From positions 31,138,688 to 31,202,687 of the forward strand of contig JASFAX010000020.1 in assembly GCA_030737875.1 (NCBI GenBank): a stretch of DNA of 64,000 nt. The letters run 5' to 3'. Every line of letters begins with the position of its first letter. The stretch's first letter is position 1. This DNA is from Allium sativum (Eukaryota > Streptophyta > Magnoliopsida > Asparagales > Amaryllidaceae). The translations under genes were made by a program, and so were the position numbers. Under the pieces are notes generated by a model, which saw only the letters and a program-made list of their open reading frames with translations, had not been told where the DNA came from and made no database searches. This document shows positions 33,538 to 45,477 of this stretch, piece by piece.

Positions 33538-36500
33538 TTACCAGACAAAGAGTTCTGGGTGTGATTTCTTAATGTTCTCCTCTGTCTCCCAAGTACAATC
33601 ATTCTCGTCCTCGCCCCACTGAACCTTGACTAGCTTCCCCGCCTTCCTTCGAAGTTGCTTCATGTCGTGCTCGACAATACGGGCCGGCTTGCGGTTCCCA
33701 ACCGCCTCGGGTTCTACTTCGAAGTCCTCTAACTGATCAGGTGAAATAGTTATATCTGAGTCGTGAACGAACTTCCTTAGTTGGGAAACATGAAATTCAT
33801 TATGAACTCCTGCCATCTTCTCTGGTAAGTCAATTCTATATGCCAAATTCCCGACTAGTTCAAGAACAGGGAATGGGCCAACAAATCTTGGTGCCAACTT
33901 GCCTCTCCTGCCAAATCGTATTACGCTCTTTAACGGAGAAATCTTGACAAACACCAAGTCGCCAACGGAGAATTTTAAGTCTCTTCTCCTCTTATCAGCA
34001 TAGCTCTTCTGCCTATCCTGGGCAGCCTTCATTCGTTGTTGAATGACCTTGATCTTATCCGACGTTTCTCTCACCACCTCTGGTCCAAGCATAAACTTCT
34101 CGCCAGTCTCTATCCAACATGATGGTGAGTTGCACGGTCTTCCATACAAAGCTTCAAATGGAGCCATACCGATACTGGATTGGTAACTATTATTATATGC
34201 AAACTCTACTAGATGCAAATGGTCGTCCCATGATCCACCAAAATCCAATATACATGCTCTCAAGAGATCTTCCAAAATACGATTCACCCTCTCCGTCTGA
34301 CCGTCGGTCTGAGGATGATATGCGGTACCGAGATGTAACTCTGACCCTAGAGCCTCTTGTAAGCTCTTCCAAAACCCACTAGTGAACAACGGGTCTCGGT
34401 CGCTCACAATGCCTTTAGGTATTCCATGAAATCTCACTACCCACTTCATATACAATTCTGCTAACTTAGCTGCCGTTCTGGTCGATTTGACTGGTATAAA
34501 TCTTGCACTTTTAGTCAGTCGGTCTACAATCACCCAAATGCTATCATATCCCGATCTAGTCCTTGGTAAACCATCGACGAAATCCATCGAGACTTGCTCC
34601 CATTTCCATTCGGGAATTCCTAATGGCTGCAACAGACCACTAGGCTTCTTTTGCTCGGCTTTAACTAGCTGGCAATTCATGCACTTGGATATAAACTTCC
34701 CAACGTCTCTTTTCATCCCTTCCCAGTAGTAAGTCTGCTTCATATTTCGATACATCTTGTTACCACCGGGGTGTATAGTCAGCTTTGAGTGATGACATTC
34801 TCTAAGCACTTCATCCCTCAATCCATTGACATTGGGTACAACAAGCTTTCCATTCTTCCTAAGCCATCCATCTCGATCAAGCCCATACCTGTTCATCTCC
34901 TCATCGATGTCCATCTCTAACTTGGAGATGATTTCCAATAGATTAGGATCGTCCCTCTGACTAGAGCCGATCCGTTCAACTAAAGTGGGTCTGATCGTCA
35001 AACTTGCTAACATTTCTGGATCCAATTCGCACTTTGGCCTGAAATCAAACCCCGCGATAAACTCCAGTTGCTTCCATTCAAGGAACATAGCCCCTAAGCT
35101 GGCATGTCTTCTGCTCAATGCATCAGCCACCGCATTGCCCTTTCCTGGTGTGTATGCGATGTCAAAATCATAGGAAGCTAAGAACTCTAACCATCTCTGC
35201 TGACGGAGATTCAGATCTTTCTGAGAGAAGAGATACTTTAACGACTTATGGTCTGTAAACAGCTCAAATCTTTCCCCCAAGAGATAGTGTCTCCACATCT
35301 TTAACGCGAACACGATCGCTGCCAATTCTAAATCATGGGTAGGGTATCTTTTCTCGTGCGGTTTTAATTGCCGACTTACGTAAGCCACAACCCTACCGCC
35401 TTGCATCAATACAGCACCCAGTCCGGTACCACAGGCATCCGTGTATACCGTCATCTCTTCATCCCCCTTAGGAATGACTAACACTGGTGCGCTTGTCAAC
35501 TTGTCCTTTAGGCTTTTAAATGCATTCTCGCACCTTTCATCCCAAACAAAAGCTTGATTCTTCTTGGTCAACTGGGTCAATGGTGCTGCTATCTTGGAGA
35601 AACCTTGGATAAACTTACGATAATATCCAGCTAATCCCAAGAAACTTCTTACATCTGTTGCATTCTTGGGCGTAGGCCAATCTTGTACCGTAGCCACCTT
35701 TGCTGGGTCCACGGCAATACCACTCTCTGATACAACATGGCCCAAGAACCTCACTTCCCTCTTCCAGAAGTGACACTTAGAAAACTTTGCTTTCAATTGG
35801 TGTTTTCTCAACACCTCCATCGCTACTCTTAAATGTTCCTTGTGTTCTTCCTCTGTCCTCGAATAGACCAAAATATCATCAACGAACACAAGGACAAACT
35901 TATTCAACTGATCTCTGAATACCCTATTCATAAGATCCACAAAATATGCTGGGGCATTGGTCAGCCCGAATGGCATGACCAACCACTCATAAAACCCAGA
36001 CGGCGTCCGAAATGCCGTTTTGGCTACACTCTCAGCTTCCACTCTAAGCTGATGAAAACCTGTCGCGAGATCCAACTGAGAGAATACTCTCGCACCACTC
36101 AACTGATCAAACAAATCATCTATCCGCGGTAGAGGATACTTGTTCTTCCTCGTCACTTTATTCAACTCGCGGTAGTCTACACACAAACGAAGGGAACCAT
36201 CCGCCTTGGTAGCAAACACAACTGGTGCTCCCCATTCAGAAACACTCCTTCTGATAAATCCCTTCTTCAAAAGATCGCTGACTTGCACCTCGAGCTCTCG
36301 CTGCTCTCTTGGTGCCATACGACGAAGTGGCATCACTATAGGCCTGGCATCTTTTACCAAATCAATACGGAACTCAATCTCTCGGTGTGGTGGAAGTCCG
36401 GTCACTTCTTCGAAAACATCCGGATACTGGCCAACCACGGGCAAACCTGACAACTCACTATGCGGAATGTCGAGGGAGTTTAGAAAACTAGCCAATACCC

Positions 36501-37914
36501 CCTTACTGGGTAGACCACCAAACACTATCCTCCGCCCATCATCCGCTCTAGCTGTCACCAACAAGCCCTCACAGTCTACCACCACCCCGTATCTTTGGAG
36601 CCAATCTACTCCCAAAATAATGCCAAACCCAGTAAAGCCCAAAACAAAGCAATCACAAACAAACATGCATCCATGACTCGATAAGACCACATTACGACAA
36701 ATCATGCTAAGGCTAGTCGAACCACCAATCGGGTTCGTCACTACTAAAGGTCTATCGACAATCTCGGGCTCCAATCCCAACCTATCTACCAGGTCACTAG
36801 ATATGAAAGAACTGGAAGCTCCGGTATCAAACAAAACTCTAACAGGAACATCATAAACAGAAAGCATACCTTGAATGACGACATTCTTTCCCTTCTCCGC
36901 CGCAGTTGGGGCATTCGACGAAGAAGGAATAGCATTAAGAGCATATGCTTTCACCATTTGCCTTTCTTTAGGGGGCTGTGGACACTTGTCTTTGTGATGT
37001 CCCATTTGGCCACAGTTGAAGCACTTCCTATCCGCTGGCTTGGCCCGACAATTACTAGCATAATGGCCCTTCTTACCACAGCTGAAGCACTCCACATCCT
37101 GCTTATTCTTTTTCTTCTGGCCATCCTTAGCCTGATTCTGCTTTCTCTTATTCTGGGAACCACCTTTGCCTCCACCACTTGCTTGTGGCTTTGGCTCATC
37201 TGAGGATGCAACCTCAGTCTTCGGCTTAGGGTAGAGACTCTCTGATCTTAATGTTTTCCCCACAATCGACTCAAACGTCTCGTCGATGTGGTTAATAAGC
37301 CTTTCCCCTAAGTACTGATCTAACCCAGTTATGAATTTCTCATTCTTTTTCTCAGCAGTATCAATAAGAGATAACCCATACTTTGACAAAGTGTCGAATT
37401 CAGCAATGTACTCCGAGACAGCTCTGCCATTCTGCTTGAGCTCTAAGAATTTCTTAAACAGCATTGACTTCTGAGCAGCTGGAATGAACTTCTCACTAAA
37501 GCGAGCCTTAAACTGCTCCCAAGTAATCTGATCTTCGGGAGTAGCTGCCTTTATAGCATTCCACCAATTCATTGCCCGCCCTTGCAGCTGACGGGACGCT
37601 AGCCTTCTCTTCATTGCATCCTCGATACCCAAATCCTCGAAGATACGTTCGCAACTATCCAACCAATCCTGAACATCCGTAGCCGACTCCGTTCCGTGGA
37701 ACGGCTTCCCACCAAGACTAGTATAGTCCTTATTCAGCTTGGCGAAGTCGACTCTTGGCGCCTGCACTATTGGACCACCACCATTTCCACCATTGGGAGC
37801 TGCCCTCTGCACATCTCTAAGCATCTCTCTCATGAGGTCAGTAAACATCGTCCTCATGTCAGCAGCATTCCCATTATTGGCTCCCCTACCAACACCTCTA
37901 GTATCTCGGCTCAT
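33538..37914 (-). CDS. gag-pol: Gag-Pol polyprotein with chromodomain
   Basis: One uninterrupted frame of 1,458 codons if started at the ATG at plus 37912-37914 (protein begins MSRDTRG). An upstream in-frame ATG (37977) adds 21 residues, but they fall in the putative leader intron. Numbered from that upstream ATG, the order is Gag capsid (~60-230), two CCHC knuckles (~296-330: [14 protein letters not shown] and [14 protein letters not shown]), protease with [11 protein letters not shown] (~380), reverse transcriptase (~550-740, catalytic FVDDILVYS ~697), RNase H ([14 protein letters not shown] ~842), integrase with HHCC zinc finger (~1060-1100), catalytic Asp in SMDFVDG (~1128), Asp in VSDRDPLF (~1190) and Glu in [11 protein letters not shown] (~1229), then a C-terminal chromodomain (~1420-1479, ending HPELFVW). 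A chromodomain of this type marks the Tekay/Del chromoviruses, which use it for heterochromatin targeting. All catalytic residues seen are intact. Confidence 0.96.
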   Translation of the reverse strand: MSRDTRGVGRGANNGNAADMRTMFTDLMREMLRDVQRAAPNGGNGGGPIVQAPRVDFAKLNKDYTSLGGKPFHGTESATDVQDWLDSCERIFEDLGIEDAMKRRLASRQLQGRAMNWWNAIKAATPEDQITWEQFKARFSEKFIPAAQKSMLFKKFLELKQNGRAVSEYIAEFDTLSKYGLSLIDTAEKKNEKFITGLDQYLGERLINHIDETFESIVGKTLRSESLYPKPKTEVASSDEPKPQASGGGKGGSQNKRKQNQAKDGQKKKNKQDVECFSCGKKGHYASNCRAKPADRKCFNCGQMGHHKDKCPQPPKERQMVKAYALNAIPSSSNAPTAAEKGKNVVIQGMLSVYDVPVRVLFDTGASSSFISSDLVDRLGLEPEIVDRPLVVTNPIGGSTSLSMICRNVVLSSHGCMFVCDCFVLGFTGFGIILGVDWLQRYGVVVDCEGLLVTARADDGRRIVFGGLPSKGVLASFLNSLDIPHSELSGLPVVGQYPDVFEEVTGLPPHREIEFRIDLVKDARPIVMPLRRMAPREQRELEVQVSDLLKKGFIRRSVSEWGAPVVFATKADGSLRLCVDYRELNKVTRKNKYPLPRIDDLFDQLSGARVFSQLDLATGFHQLRVEAESVAKTAFRTPSGFYEWLVMPFGLTNAPAYFVDLMNRVFRDQLNKFVLVFVDDILVYSRTEEEHKEHLRVAMEVLRKHQLKAKFSKCHFWKREVRFLGHVVSESGIAVDPAKVATVQDWPTPKNATDVRSFLGLAGYYRKFIQGFSKIAAPLTQLTKKNQAFVWDERCENAFKSLKDKLTSAPVLVIPKGDEEMTVYTDACGTGLGAVLMQGGRVVAYVSRQLKPHEKRYPTHDLELAAIVFALKMWRHYLLGERFELFTDHKSLKYLFSQKDLNLRQQRWLEFLASYDFDIAYTPGKGNAVADALSRRHASLGAMFLEWKQLEFIAGFDFRPKCELDPEMLASLTIRPTLVERIGSSQRDDPNLLEIISKLEMDIDEEMNRYGLDRDGWLRKNGKLVVPNVNGLRDEVLRECHHSKLTIHPGGNKMYRNMKQTYYWEGMKRDVGKFISKCMNCQLVKAEQKKPSGLLQPLGIPEWKWEQVSMDFVDGLPRTRSGYDSIWVIVDRLTKSARFIPVKSTRTAAKLAELYMKWVVRFHGIPKGIVSDRDPLFTSGFWKSLQEALGSELHLGTAYHPQTDGQTERVNRILEDLLRACILDFGGSWDDHLHLVEFAYNNSYQSSIGMAPFEALYGRPCNSPSCWIETGEKFMLGPEVVRETSDKIKVIQQRMKAAQDRQKSYADKRRRDLKFSVGDLVFVKISPLKSVIRFGRRGKLAPRFVGPFPVLELVGNLAYRIDLPEKMAGVHNEFHVSQLRKFVHDSDITISPDQLEDFEVEPEAVGNRKPARIVEHDMKQLRRKAGKLVKVQWGEDENDCTWETEENIKKSHPELFVW

Positions 37915-37992
37915 CGTCAATCTGAAAAAGGAAATGATTAACGACTCCATAGTGGTGCTAGTGCAGTACGACTTCATCCTTATACTACTAAT

Positions 37993-38018
37993 AGTATATA
38001 TATATATATATATATATA
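37993..38018. repeat. (TA)n microsatellite in chromovirus leader
   Basis: Alternating TA run between the primer-binding site and gag. Confidence 0.85.
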
Positions 38019-38112
38019 GCTTTTAAAAACCAAAGTAATCACAAATACGCTCTCTCGTATACGTATATTATCTCTCCCTGATAACTCCCCTAGGCTAACT
38101 ACGCAACCTAGA

Positions 38113-38124
38113 GCTCTGATACCA
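38113..38124 (-). other. Primer-binding site of chromovirus
   Basis: Minus-strand TGGTATCAGAGC, two bases inside the 5' LTR boundary; initiator tRNA-Met type. Confidence 0.93.
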
Positions 38125-38126
38125 AG

Positions 38127-40697
38127 TGTGACGGCCCGCCTCGCACCAGCCTGCATTTCCTCCAAGAGTGCGCTGTACACATGCCCGACTAGCACAAGAC
38201 GGTCGTCAGAAGAAAGGAAAGAAGAGAATGAACTAATCAAAGAACCTGTAGAATGTCTCACAGCGCATGGAATAAAATATAATAATAACATACTTGACAT
38301 AAAACAGGCGAGACAGTGCATAAGCTGATAACTAAAACCAACACCAATCTCAAAGCAGCGGAAATCCAAATACAGCTTATTACAACTTTCCAAATTTACT
38401 GTCTCCAACCAAAAGAAAGCTAAAATATAAGATACACCAACAATGCCCAAGCAGTGATCTTCAACAACACAGGGAGAATATTATGTATATAGTACGTGGA
38501 AGCCTCCTGCTCGTCTCCGGACCATCTACCCGTGCATCACCAGCTAACCTGTCTCTAGTCTGCTCGTGTGAGCACCCAGAGTAATAAGAAGAGACATAAA
38601 ACTCTGGGTCAGACATAAAGCCTGGTATGAGCGATAAGCATCTAAACAGGGAAATAACAGGTATACTAAGCCATACCTGAACCTGGACCTGCAACCAAAG
38701 AGTTAGTACCACATACCATACAATACTCCAAGGTGCCATAATAAATAGTGTAAGAATACGGGGGTGGGGTGTGCATGTCAAAATGATAGCAAGCAAATCA
38801 TCCATAGCAACCATCCTCACATCTCTCACTCAGTGCGTAAAGTATACGACGTCTACCACTTTGGAACACTAGACAAACTGAGGCAACGACGAATCCCGAC
38901 TTGTAGAAACCCTGCTGTGACCAAGCCAAACACTTGGAGTCATGACCAAACATTTCAATGACCCACTTCATTGGTCATAGCCCTTGGTTCTACCAATGCC
39001 ATAATGGCCCTGAATCCGCCTTCGTACCTCCTACCATAGTGGTCCAAAGCTATAGGTGTCGATAACTCCTTAGCACGCGTCCCGCAGCAAAGCCCAATCA
39101 TGAAGTGAACTCATTGATTCCCATCTGAATCTTATGCTCTAACTTCTCATTTGGACTTCCTTTGCATCTCGGGTTTGGTCGAATTGGAGTGGGTCTTCAG
39201 AAGAGTTGTCGCGCATTAACAGTCCTAGAATTCTGTTCGGTTCGGTAGTCATCACCATCATCGGTTCGGGTCGGTAGTCATCTTCTTCATCGGTTCGGGT
39301 CGGTAGTCATCTTCTTCATCGGTTCGGGTCGGTACTCCACTTCGGGTCGGTTGTCTCTGTTTGAGTTCGGTGGTTGCTCCCTTCTGAGTTCTCATACCCG
39401 ATCCTGTCCTTCTCCAATTGCCGATCCGCTCCGCCCCCTTAGCGTACTCCGACCCAATCCTCTCCAATCCGATCCACTCTCTAGTTTCGATCCGATCCGC
39501 TCCCTAGTTCCGATCCGATCCCCCTTGTCCACTCCAACTCTAAGCAATGGCCTTCCTTCCTGCCAAACTTCTTCCAGTGGCAAGTCCTCATCCAGTTCGA
39601 ATTCCCTTGGTCGGTTCCCTAGTCCGATCCGACCCCTTTTCTCCGATCCGAACCGGTTCGGAACCTGCACACTTCTGCAACTTTCCAGCGAGCTTTTTAC
39701 GCCATTCGACGACGTTTTCGAGCAATTTAACTATTCTAATCAATCATGAAACATACCATAGAGTCATAGCAACATGTGATAGCAACCACAAACAGCAAAC
39801 AACAATTTAAATGAATCAAAATGAATCAAAAGTGGCTAAAACCCCACATTTGCCTATAATCCCTCTTAATCATGTTTAAGCATATGATTAGCAAAACACA
39901 TCGAAATTAACCCAAATTTTTAACAGAGCCTTAAAACATTATTTTAGAATTTTAAGAATTTTTCCAGAATTTATTTACGTATAAATTCGCTAATCTTCAC
40001 TAATTACCCTTAATTACCGTAATTAGTGCAAAAACTATGCAAATCACTCACCTTTGCCACAACTAGAACCCCAAAACTGAAATATTCTCTGATTTGGCGC
40101 TGTTCCCAATCTTATACAGCAGCTCCAACCTTGCTTTGGTGCTTTTTCTTCTTAATTTGATGCCTCTAAGCCTTAATCCTTGATTAAGAAGTGATTTTGG
40201 GTGTTTTGAGAGAGATTTAGAGAGTGGAGGCCATGACTAGGGTAAGAGAAATGAAAGTGGCGGCTGGAAAATGTCTAAAGAAATGTTTTCTAACCCTAAT
40301 CAGCACCTATATCTCCCTAAACCCGAAATTCCCCTTGGGCCAAGCTGCTAATCACCCGTTTAAGCCCAATTAAGCTGTTTTTCACCATCTGAAACTTGTT
40401 TCAGCCATATCTCCCAAACGGTAAGTCCGTTTGGCTAATGTGACCACTCTACGGAAAGAGAAACCATCATCCGGAGCCAATGGAAGTGGTTTTAGGTCAA
40501 AATTCCTTTCCAGTCAAAAGTTATGGCCAAAACAGTGATAACTAGGGGTAAAATGGTCATTTAAAAATCGGGAAAAATCATGAACATGGGAAGTGACCCC
40601 AATAGTCGTCTCCCAAAGTTACATGACCGTACGAGTTCGTATGTGACAGAAATAAATATTCTACGATTCTATGATGCGTAGAATGCGGGTCGTTACA
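38127..40697 (-). repeat. 5' LTR of chromovirus (plus-right)
   Basis: 2,571 bp, matching the left LTR. A minus-strand TATA-like GATATAG lies at about plus 40308-40313, giving a ~230-nt leader before the splice donor at 40051. Confidence 0.95.
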
Positions 40698-40702
40698 TAT
40701 CA

Positions 40703-42224
40703 CTTTCTTCGTTGAAAAGCTTATCAAAGTATTCTCTCCACCTATTCTTTATCTCATCTTCCTTCACCAAAAGTCTATCATTCTCATCCTTAATGCATTT
40801 AACCCGATTGAAGTCCCTTGTCCTCCTCTCGCGTAGCCTAGCTATTCTGTAAACGTCTTTTTCGTCCACCTTTGTACTTTAGCATTTGATACAAATCTTC
40901 GTACGCTCATCCCCTTGCTTCACTCACTGCTCTCTTTGCAGTCTTCTTTGCCACTTTGTACCTGTGCATGTTCTCTTCGCTTCTATGACGGTACATGCGT
41001 TTGTAGCATTCCTTCTTCTCTTTGATAGCCTTTTTGCACCTCGTCATTCCACCACCACGAATCCTTGGGTTCTCGCTTGCTTCCTCTAGTTATCCCAAAT
41101 ACCTCAGTGGCGACTCTCCGAATGCAAGTTGTCATCGCATTCCACATGACATTTGCTTCTCCTTCCACATTCCAAGCTCCTTCTCCCATCACTCTATCTT
41201 TAAACACCCGTGAAGCATCTCCTTTGAGTTTCCACCATTTCGTCCTGCTAATCTTCGCTCTCTTATCCTTCACCACCCGAAGACGAAACACGCACACCAA
41301 CAGCTGGTGTTGTGAGACGACACATTCTCCAGGTATGACCTTGCAATCAACACAATCTCGTTTACTATCTCTTCTAGTTATGACAAAGTTAATCTGGCTA
41401 GCCTGTTGGCCACTACTGAAGGTGATCAGATGTGATTGCCTCTTTCTAAAGAAGGTATTAGCAATCATAAGATCAAAAGAGAGAGCGAAATTCAAAATAT
41501 CTTCACCCTCTTGGTTCCTACTGCCAAATCCAAAACCACCATGCACTCGCTCAAAACCCCCGCTAGATGAGCCAACATGGCCATTGAAGTCTCCTCCTAT
41601 AAAAAGTTTCTCGCTACTATGCACATTCCTAACCATGACATCCAAGTCTTCCCAGAACTTCATTTTGGCTTCTTCACTTAGACCTACCTGTGGGGCATAT
41701 GCGCTAATGATATTCAAAACTGCCTTGCCAACTACTAGCTTAACTAGGATGATCTTATCCCCTCGTCTTCTGACGTCAACCACATTGTTCTGAAGGTTCT
41801 TGTCAATCAATATGCCTACCCCATTCTTGTTACGTACTTCTCTCGTGTACCACAATTTGAAGCCAGTGTTCTCCACCTCCTTCGCCTTCTGACCCACCCA
41901 TTTAGTCTCTTGAACGCACAAGATGTTAAGCCGTCTCCTAATCATAGTATCCACTATCTCTCTTAATTTTCCTGTTAAGGACCCTACATTCCAACTACCT
42001 AACCGAACCCTACTATCGTCGACTAGCTTCCTTGCCCCTCGCATCCGCCGAGAAAAATGCGAGGACCCTTGCTCACTTATCACCACACCGGGGCGTCGGT
42101 GTAGCGCGCCACTAAGAGAATGGCGGCCCAGCCCTTGCATATTTAACACCATATCCGAGCCTCGATATAGCACGTCGCTAAGAGGGTTACGCCCCAACGA
42201 TATATCATAAGGTTCCATATCCAT
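40703..42224 (-). pseudogene. LINE AP-type endonuclease domain and linker
   Basis: The N-terminal half of the LINE ORF, which nicks target DNA to prime reverse transcription. From ATG near plus 42224 (the longer frame to 42266 starts at GTG) the protein has VRLGSWNVGSLTGK, NILCVQETKW (catalytic Glu), NIISAYAPQ, LFIGGDFNGHVG (Asp/Asn pair) and SQINFVITRR, where the family has SQIDF; the catalytic-region Asp is Asn here. A late VVSQHQLLV holds the His. A frameshift near 40983 ends the open frame, and further stops lie between 40983 and the chromovirus at 40702. The next part of the ORF is at 30805. Confidence 0.85.
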
Positions 42225-42821
42225 AAGAGTGACTAAGTTTTTACGTTGGCTCGCCAAGCCTATCACAACCCTCCTCCTTTACCCTGGCTTGGGACGGGCT
42301 GCATAGAAAACTACACAGGCGGAGTTAACAGGAAAATTATTTTACAAACCGAATTCAAACCGATTTAGTTTAAAACCGAACCAAACCGACCGAAATGAAC
42401 CAGTTTGGTCGGTTAACTCGGTTTGAACCGAATATTGCTCACCCCTAATTCAAATCGATTTCAATTCAATCACAATTCGATTTGAATTCATTTCAATTCG
42501 AATTCATTTTATATTCAATTCAATTCGAATTCATTTTATATTCAATTTTTAAATCTCTTTTCAATATTCATTATAAAACGAATATAATCGATATAAATAT
42601 CTTTCGCGTCAAAATAGCGCATCTCTAATCAACACGGCTTTATATTTTTCAATAACTTCGTTATTCTATTTAGCAAATGAATATTTATTCTATTCATCAC
42701 ATGAATCTATATTTCTTTCAACACATGACTAATCTCAACACATGAGTACTGTCAACACGTGACTATTTTTGTTATTTAATATATTTTATAAAATTATGAT
42801 TTCTATCGTTTAATTGTTAAT

Positions 42822-42942
42822 CAGACTCCAATCGTAAATTAGCAAGAGAATGATTCCCTAAGTATTAACCCCGAAGGCCGAAACCAACATCAGATCAATA
42901 CCCAGGAGACCACTCATCTTATCTACTTTCTAGTTAGTTTCT
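42822..42942 (-). repeat. Hairpin-like module, copy 3 of 3, in solo LTR
   Basis: Same interior words as the copies at 26061 and 27202. Outer arms are diverged and pair poorly. Confidence 0.65.
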
Positions 42943-44059
42943 AATTTTATTATGATAAAGATGTAAATTTTATAGTTAAAATATTTCTTTCAACACATGA
43001 CTATTCTCAACACATGAGTACTGTCAGCACATGACTATTTATTCTATTCAACACATGAATCTATATTTTATAATATTCTTTATTTTTCCAATTGGAATGA
43101 GGCCCAATCAATTACCATATAATGTTAATTATATGGATTCCATACAACACATGTATATAATAGCAACGATAAATAATCAACCATCATCCAAAGTGCACCA
43201 CACAACTGCATAAGCATCAAATATAAATAATTAACGCTTACACAGTCCATCGACCAATCAATCGACATACAACTAAATAATTGTGAATAGTGTATGTCAA
43301 ATATCATCCCAACATCCATGTAGGGTTTAAATCCACAAACACTGAATATTATTTGTGCAGTTGGACAACGTGTAAAATTTATCGTCCCAATCAATGTCCT
43401 TCGAATAGATGTACATAACCAAACCATCCGGTTTGTAAATGAATATTTATTTATTCACATTCACGTTAAATATTATATTTTTAACGATAATTAATTTATT
43501 TCAACACATGAATATTTATTTTCAATCATTCCACATCACAATCAATTTTCACAACACACCAATCAAACAAACAAGTCATGCATGTTCTGTGGACGATGGG
43601 TGTCGGGTGCTGCTAAACATCGTCTGCATCCTAGTATATATTTTTATAACTAGAAAATAAAATTTAAAGTGAAAAGTTCTCACCTTGATTTTTCTCTAAC
43701 ACGTTTTCTGACTTGCTGAATTGTTGTTCGAGCTCCAGGCTTCGCACACAAGCTCTAATCTTCAATCCATCCTTTTTTCTAGCATAAGCACGCCATTTTG
43801 AACAACTTTCACCTAAGGGACTTTTTGCCGAAAATGCTCCAATTCGCCAGAATTCGCGAAAGTACACGATTTTTACAGCTTTTGGACAGCAGACTTTGAA
43901 CGCGTTTTCCGAGCAGCTCCGTACTCCAAAACACGACTTCCATATGTCCAAATCGAAGAGAAAATTGTGCTATACAACTTTGGTCTAGAGGAGTTTTGGC
44001 TAAAAATACACGGTTTGGGAGTTATGGGCGAAACAGTGACAGGGTGTTTTGTGCAAAAC
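42943..44059. other. Solo LTR body, no gene
   Basis: AT-rich, with repeated CAACACATGA words near 42715-43070 and 43500. No coding capacity recognised. Confidence 0.6.
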
Positions 44060-44065
44060 GGGAAA

Positions 44066-44362
44066 TTAGTGAAAAATATGATTTTTGAGGCAGAGGGGCC
44101 CACGGCCGGAGTTGGGTGCCCATGGGGGTGGGGGGGGGGGGGGCGCCAAACCTGATGGACGCGGGGGAGGCCGCTGGTGGCGGGGTGGGTTCCACGGAGG
44201 CGGGTGGTGGTGGTTTGGGGGTAGCGTTTGTGATTTTGAAGAGGGAAAGAGGAGGAGAGAGAGGGGAGGAGGAGGAGGTGGCGCCGGAGGGAGGTGGTGG
44301 CGGCCAGAGGTGGTGGTGGCAGTGGAAGAGGGGCGGCAGCGGATTTTGGAGGAGGAGGCCAT
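44066..44362 (-). other. Pro/Ser-rich ORF at LTR start, probably not a gene
   Basis: A 98-codon minus-strand frame starts with ATGGCC at plus 44360-44362, some 65 bp after a TATAAA (plus 44426-44431). It is mostly Pro, Ser and Leu because it crosses a GC-rich tract and the 14-G run at 44130-44143. It could be a leader ORF, but composition alone explains an open frame. Confidence 0.25.
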
Positions 44363-45477
44363 TTTTGAAAGAAAATGGTGAAAGTAGAAGAAGGAGAATA
44401 ATGAAGTGTAAAGGAAGAGCAGTGGTTTATATGCCTGTTTCCCGCGTATCGCCCGAATGCAAACACTCTCCGATTGCCGCGGATTCCGTACACGACATAG
44501 TAGACATGAAGACGAGTCCAACGAAACAAGTTTCGTCGAATTCCGAGTTCGTTTGACCGTCCGTTAAAATTCTAAAAAATGCTCAGACAAGCTCTAAAAA
44601 TGCTATTTTGGCGCACCATTTCTTCTTGCACACTCACATGCTAACTCCAAAAATTAAGCTCTTTTGGATTTAACCATTATTAGACGATACAGATCCAAAA
44701 AAAAAAGTAGAATCGAATTCTGAGGTCATATCAATAATGTTCCTTTGTAAAATGACTGTCCGTTTTACCATGAACTGTTTTAGCTCGCACGGCCACATAC
44801 TAACTCCGTTCGACGCCCCATTTGGAACTCAACAATGATTTGTCATTATGAATCCAGAAAAATTTATCTCGTCAAATTCTGAGCTCATATGTAAAATTTT
44901 ACTTTTTAAGGGCTATGTTTTGCTAAACGAAAAGCTCCTGCCAATTGCCACTATTTCGGATATCGGAATATATCGACGTTTATACTTTTCGGAGTTCTAA
45001 ACGGCATTTTGAACTCAATGGAAGTGGTTTCGAGTCCAAATTCATCCGTATGCAAAATATGACTTTTTTGGGTTATATATAGTTTCCATAGCGACTATTC
45101 TGAATTTTCAACTAGACGTAACTTTTGATTTCCGCTATGAAATTTCGATTTTTCGGATTCGTTGGAATGATATTCTCAATTGGATTCTAATATTTTTGGT
45201 TTCGCCAAAATCTGACTTATTTTGCACCCGGTACATTCATTTGAACTTTAAATCGAATTATCAAACTATCGCGTTATTTTCAATTCCTTTTATAATTATA
45301 AATAAAAAAAATTATATTCTATCGACGATCCGAATAAATATATACTTCTATTTCTATTCAAAATAGATTTCTCGTCGCTATTATTTAAAATAATCTATTT
45401 TAAATATTCAAAATTCATCCAAAATTGCCAAAATAAAAATTTTAAATTGGCTCGCATTTCCGGGTTATTACAGGTGG

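Larger units (their letters stand above)
37922..40051 (-). other. Putative leader intron of chromovirus
   Basis: On the minus strand AAAG|GTGAGT lies in the 5' LTR (donor plus 40046-40051) and CCTTTTTCAG ends 7 nt before the gag ATG (acceptor plus 37922-37923). Splicing would remove 2,130 nt including the primer-binding site. Motif strength and recurrence in sibling elements support it; no transcript data are available. Confidence 0.5.
30811..40697 (-). mobile_element. Intact Tekay/Del-type chromovirus (9.9 kb)
   Basis: A complete LTR retrotransposon on the minus strand. It has two 2,571-bp LTRs, a primer-binding site at 38113-38124 (minus), a single uninterrupted Gag-Pol ORF with a C-terminal chromodomain, a polypurine tract at 33382-33394 (minus) and a perfect TATCA duplication. 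The LTRs have the same length, and I noticed a single base difference (T at about 32319 versus C at the homologous 39635). It is the innermost and evidently youngest insertion of the nest, and the only element in the window with all parts for autonomous movement. Confidence 0.95.
30806..40702. other. Target-site duplication TATCA of the chromovirus
   Basis: TATCA at 30806-30810 and 40698-40702 flank the element exactly. The LINE reading frame resumes across the two points, confirming an insertion into the LINE. Confidence 0.93.
28979..42345 (-). mobile_element. RTE-like LINE, split by chromovirus
   Basis: The minus-strand element runs from a 5' end near 42345 to a 3' tail of GTT repeats at 28979-28996. 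It carries an AP-type endonuclease followed by reverse transcriptase in one ORF, with no ORF1. Net of the inserted LTR element it is about 3.5 kb. Short length, a single ORF and a simple-repeat tail fit the RTE clade better than L1. A 7-bp AAACCGA occurs at both ends (28972-28978 and 42346-42352), but this word is common in the host MITE, so the duplication is ambiguous. Frameshifts and stops make it inactive. Confidence 0.82.
28625..42447. mobile_element. hAT-type MITE with GGTTCGGTT-rich interior, interrupted
   Basis: Left TIR TAGGGGTGAGC (28625-28635) and right GCTCACCCCTA (42437-42447) are exact inverted repeats. ATTCAAAT flanks both ends (28617-28624 and 42448-42455), a perfect 8-bp duplication typical of hAT. 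Net of the LINE block only about 0.46 kb remains, mostly degenerate CCGAACC/GGTTCGG words and AT-rich DNA, with no transposase. Same style as the MITE at 16700-17051. Confidence 0.88.
25420..45472 (-). mobile_element. Long solo LTR (~6.2 kb net), minus orientation
   Basis: Plus-strand ends are TGAAACGACCCG (25420) and GGGTTATTACA (45472). On the minus strand it starts TGTAATAACCC and ends GGTCGTTTCA, the same style as the TR-GAG LTRs. GGTGG flanks both ends (25415-25419 and 45473-45477), a perfect 5-bp duplication inside the Tat-like LTR. Net of the nested hAT/LINE/chromovirus block (28625-42447 plus its 8-bp duplication) about 6.2 kb remains. No primer site, gag or second LTR was seen, so it is a solo LTR. 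It carries three dispersed hairpin-like modules, a minus-strand TATA box near 44431 and a G-run at 44130-44143. Confidence 0.8.

Noticed and set aside
44066..44556. Overlapping Gly-rich and Pro-rich proteins on both strands
   Set aside because: Open frames on both strands come from the GC-rich, G-run composition.
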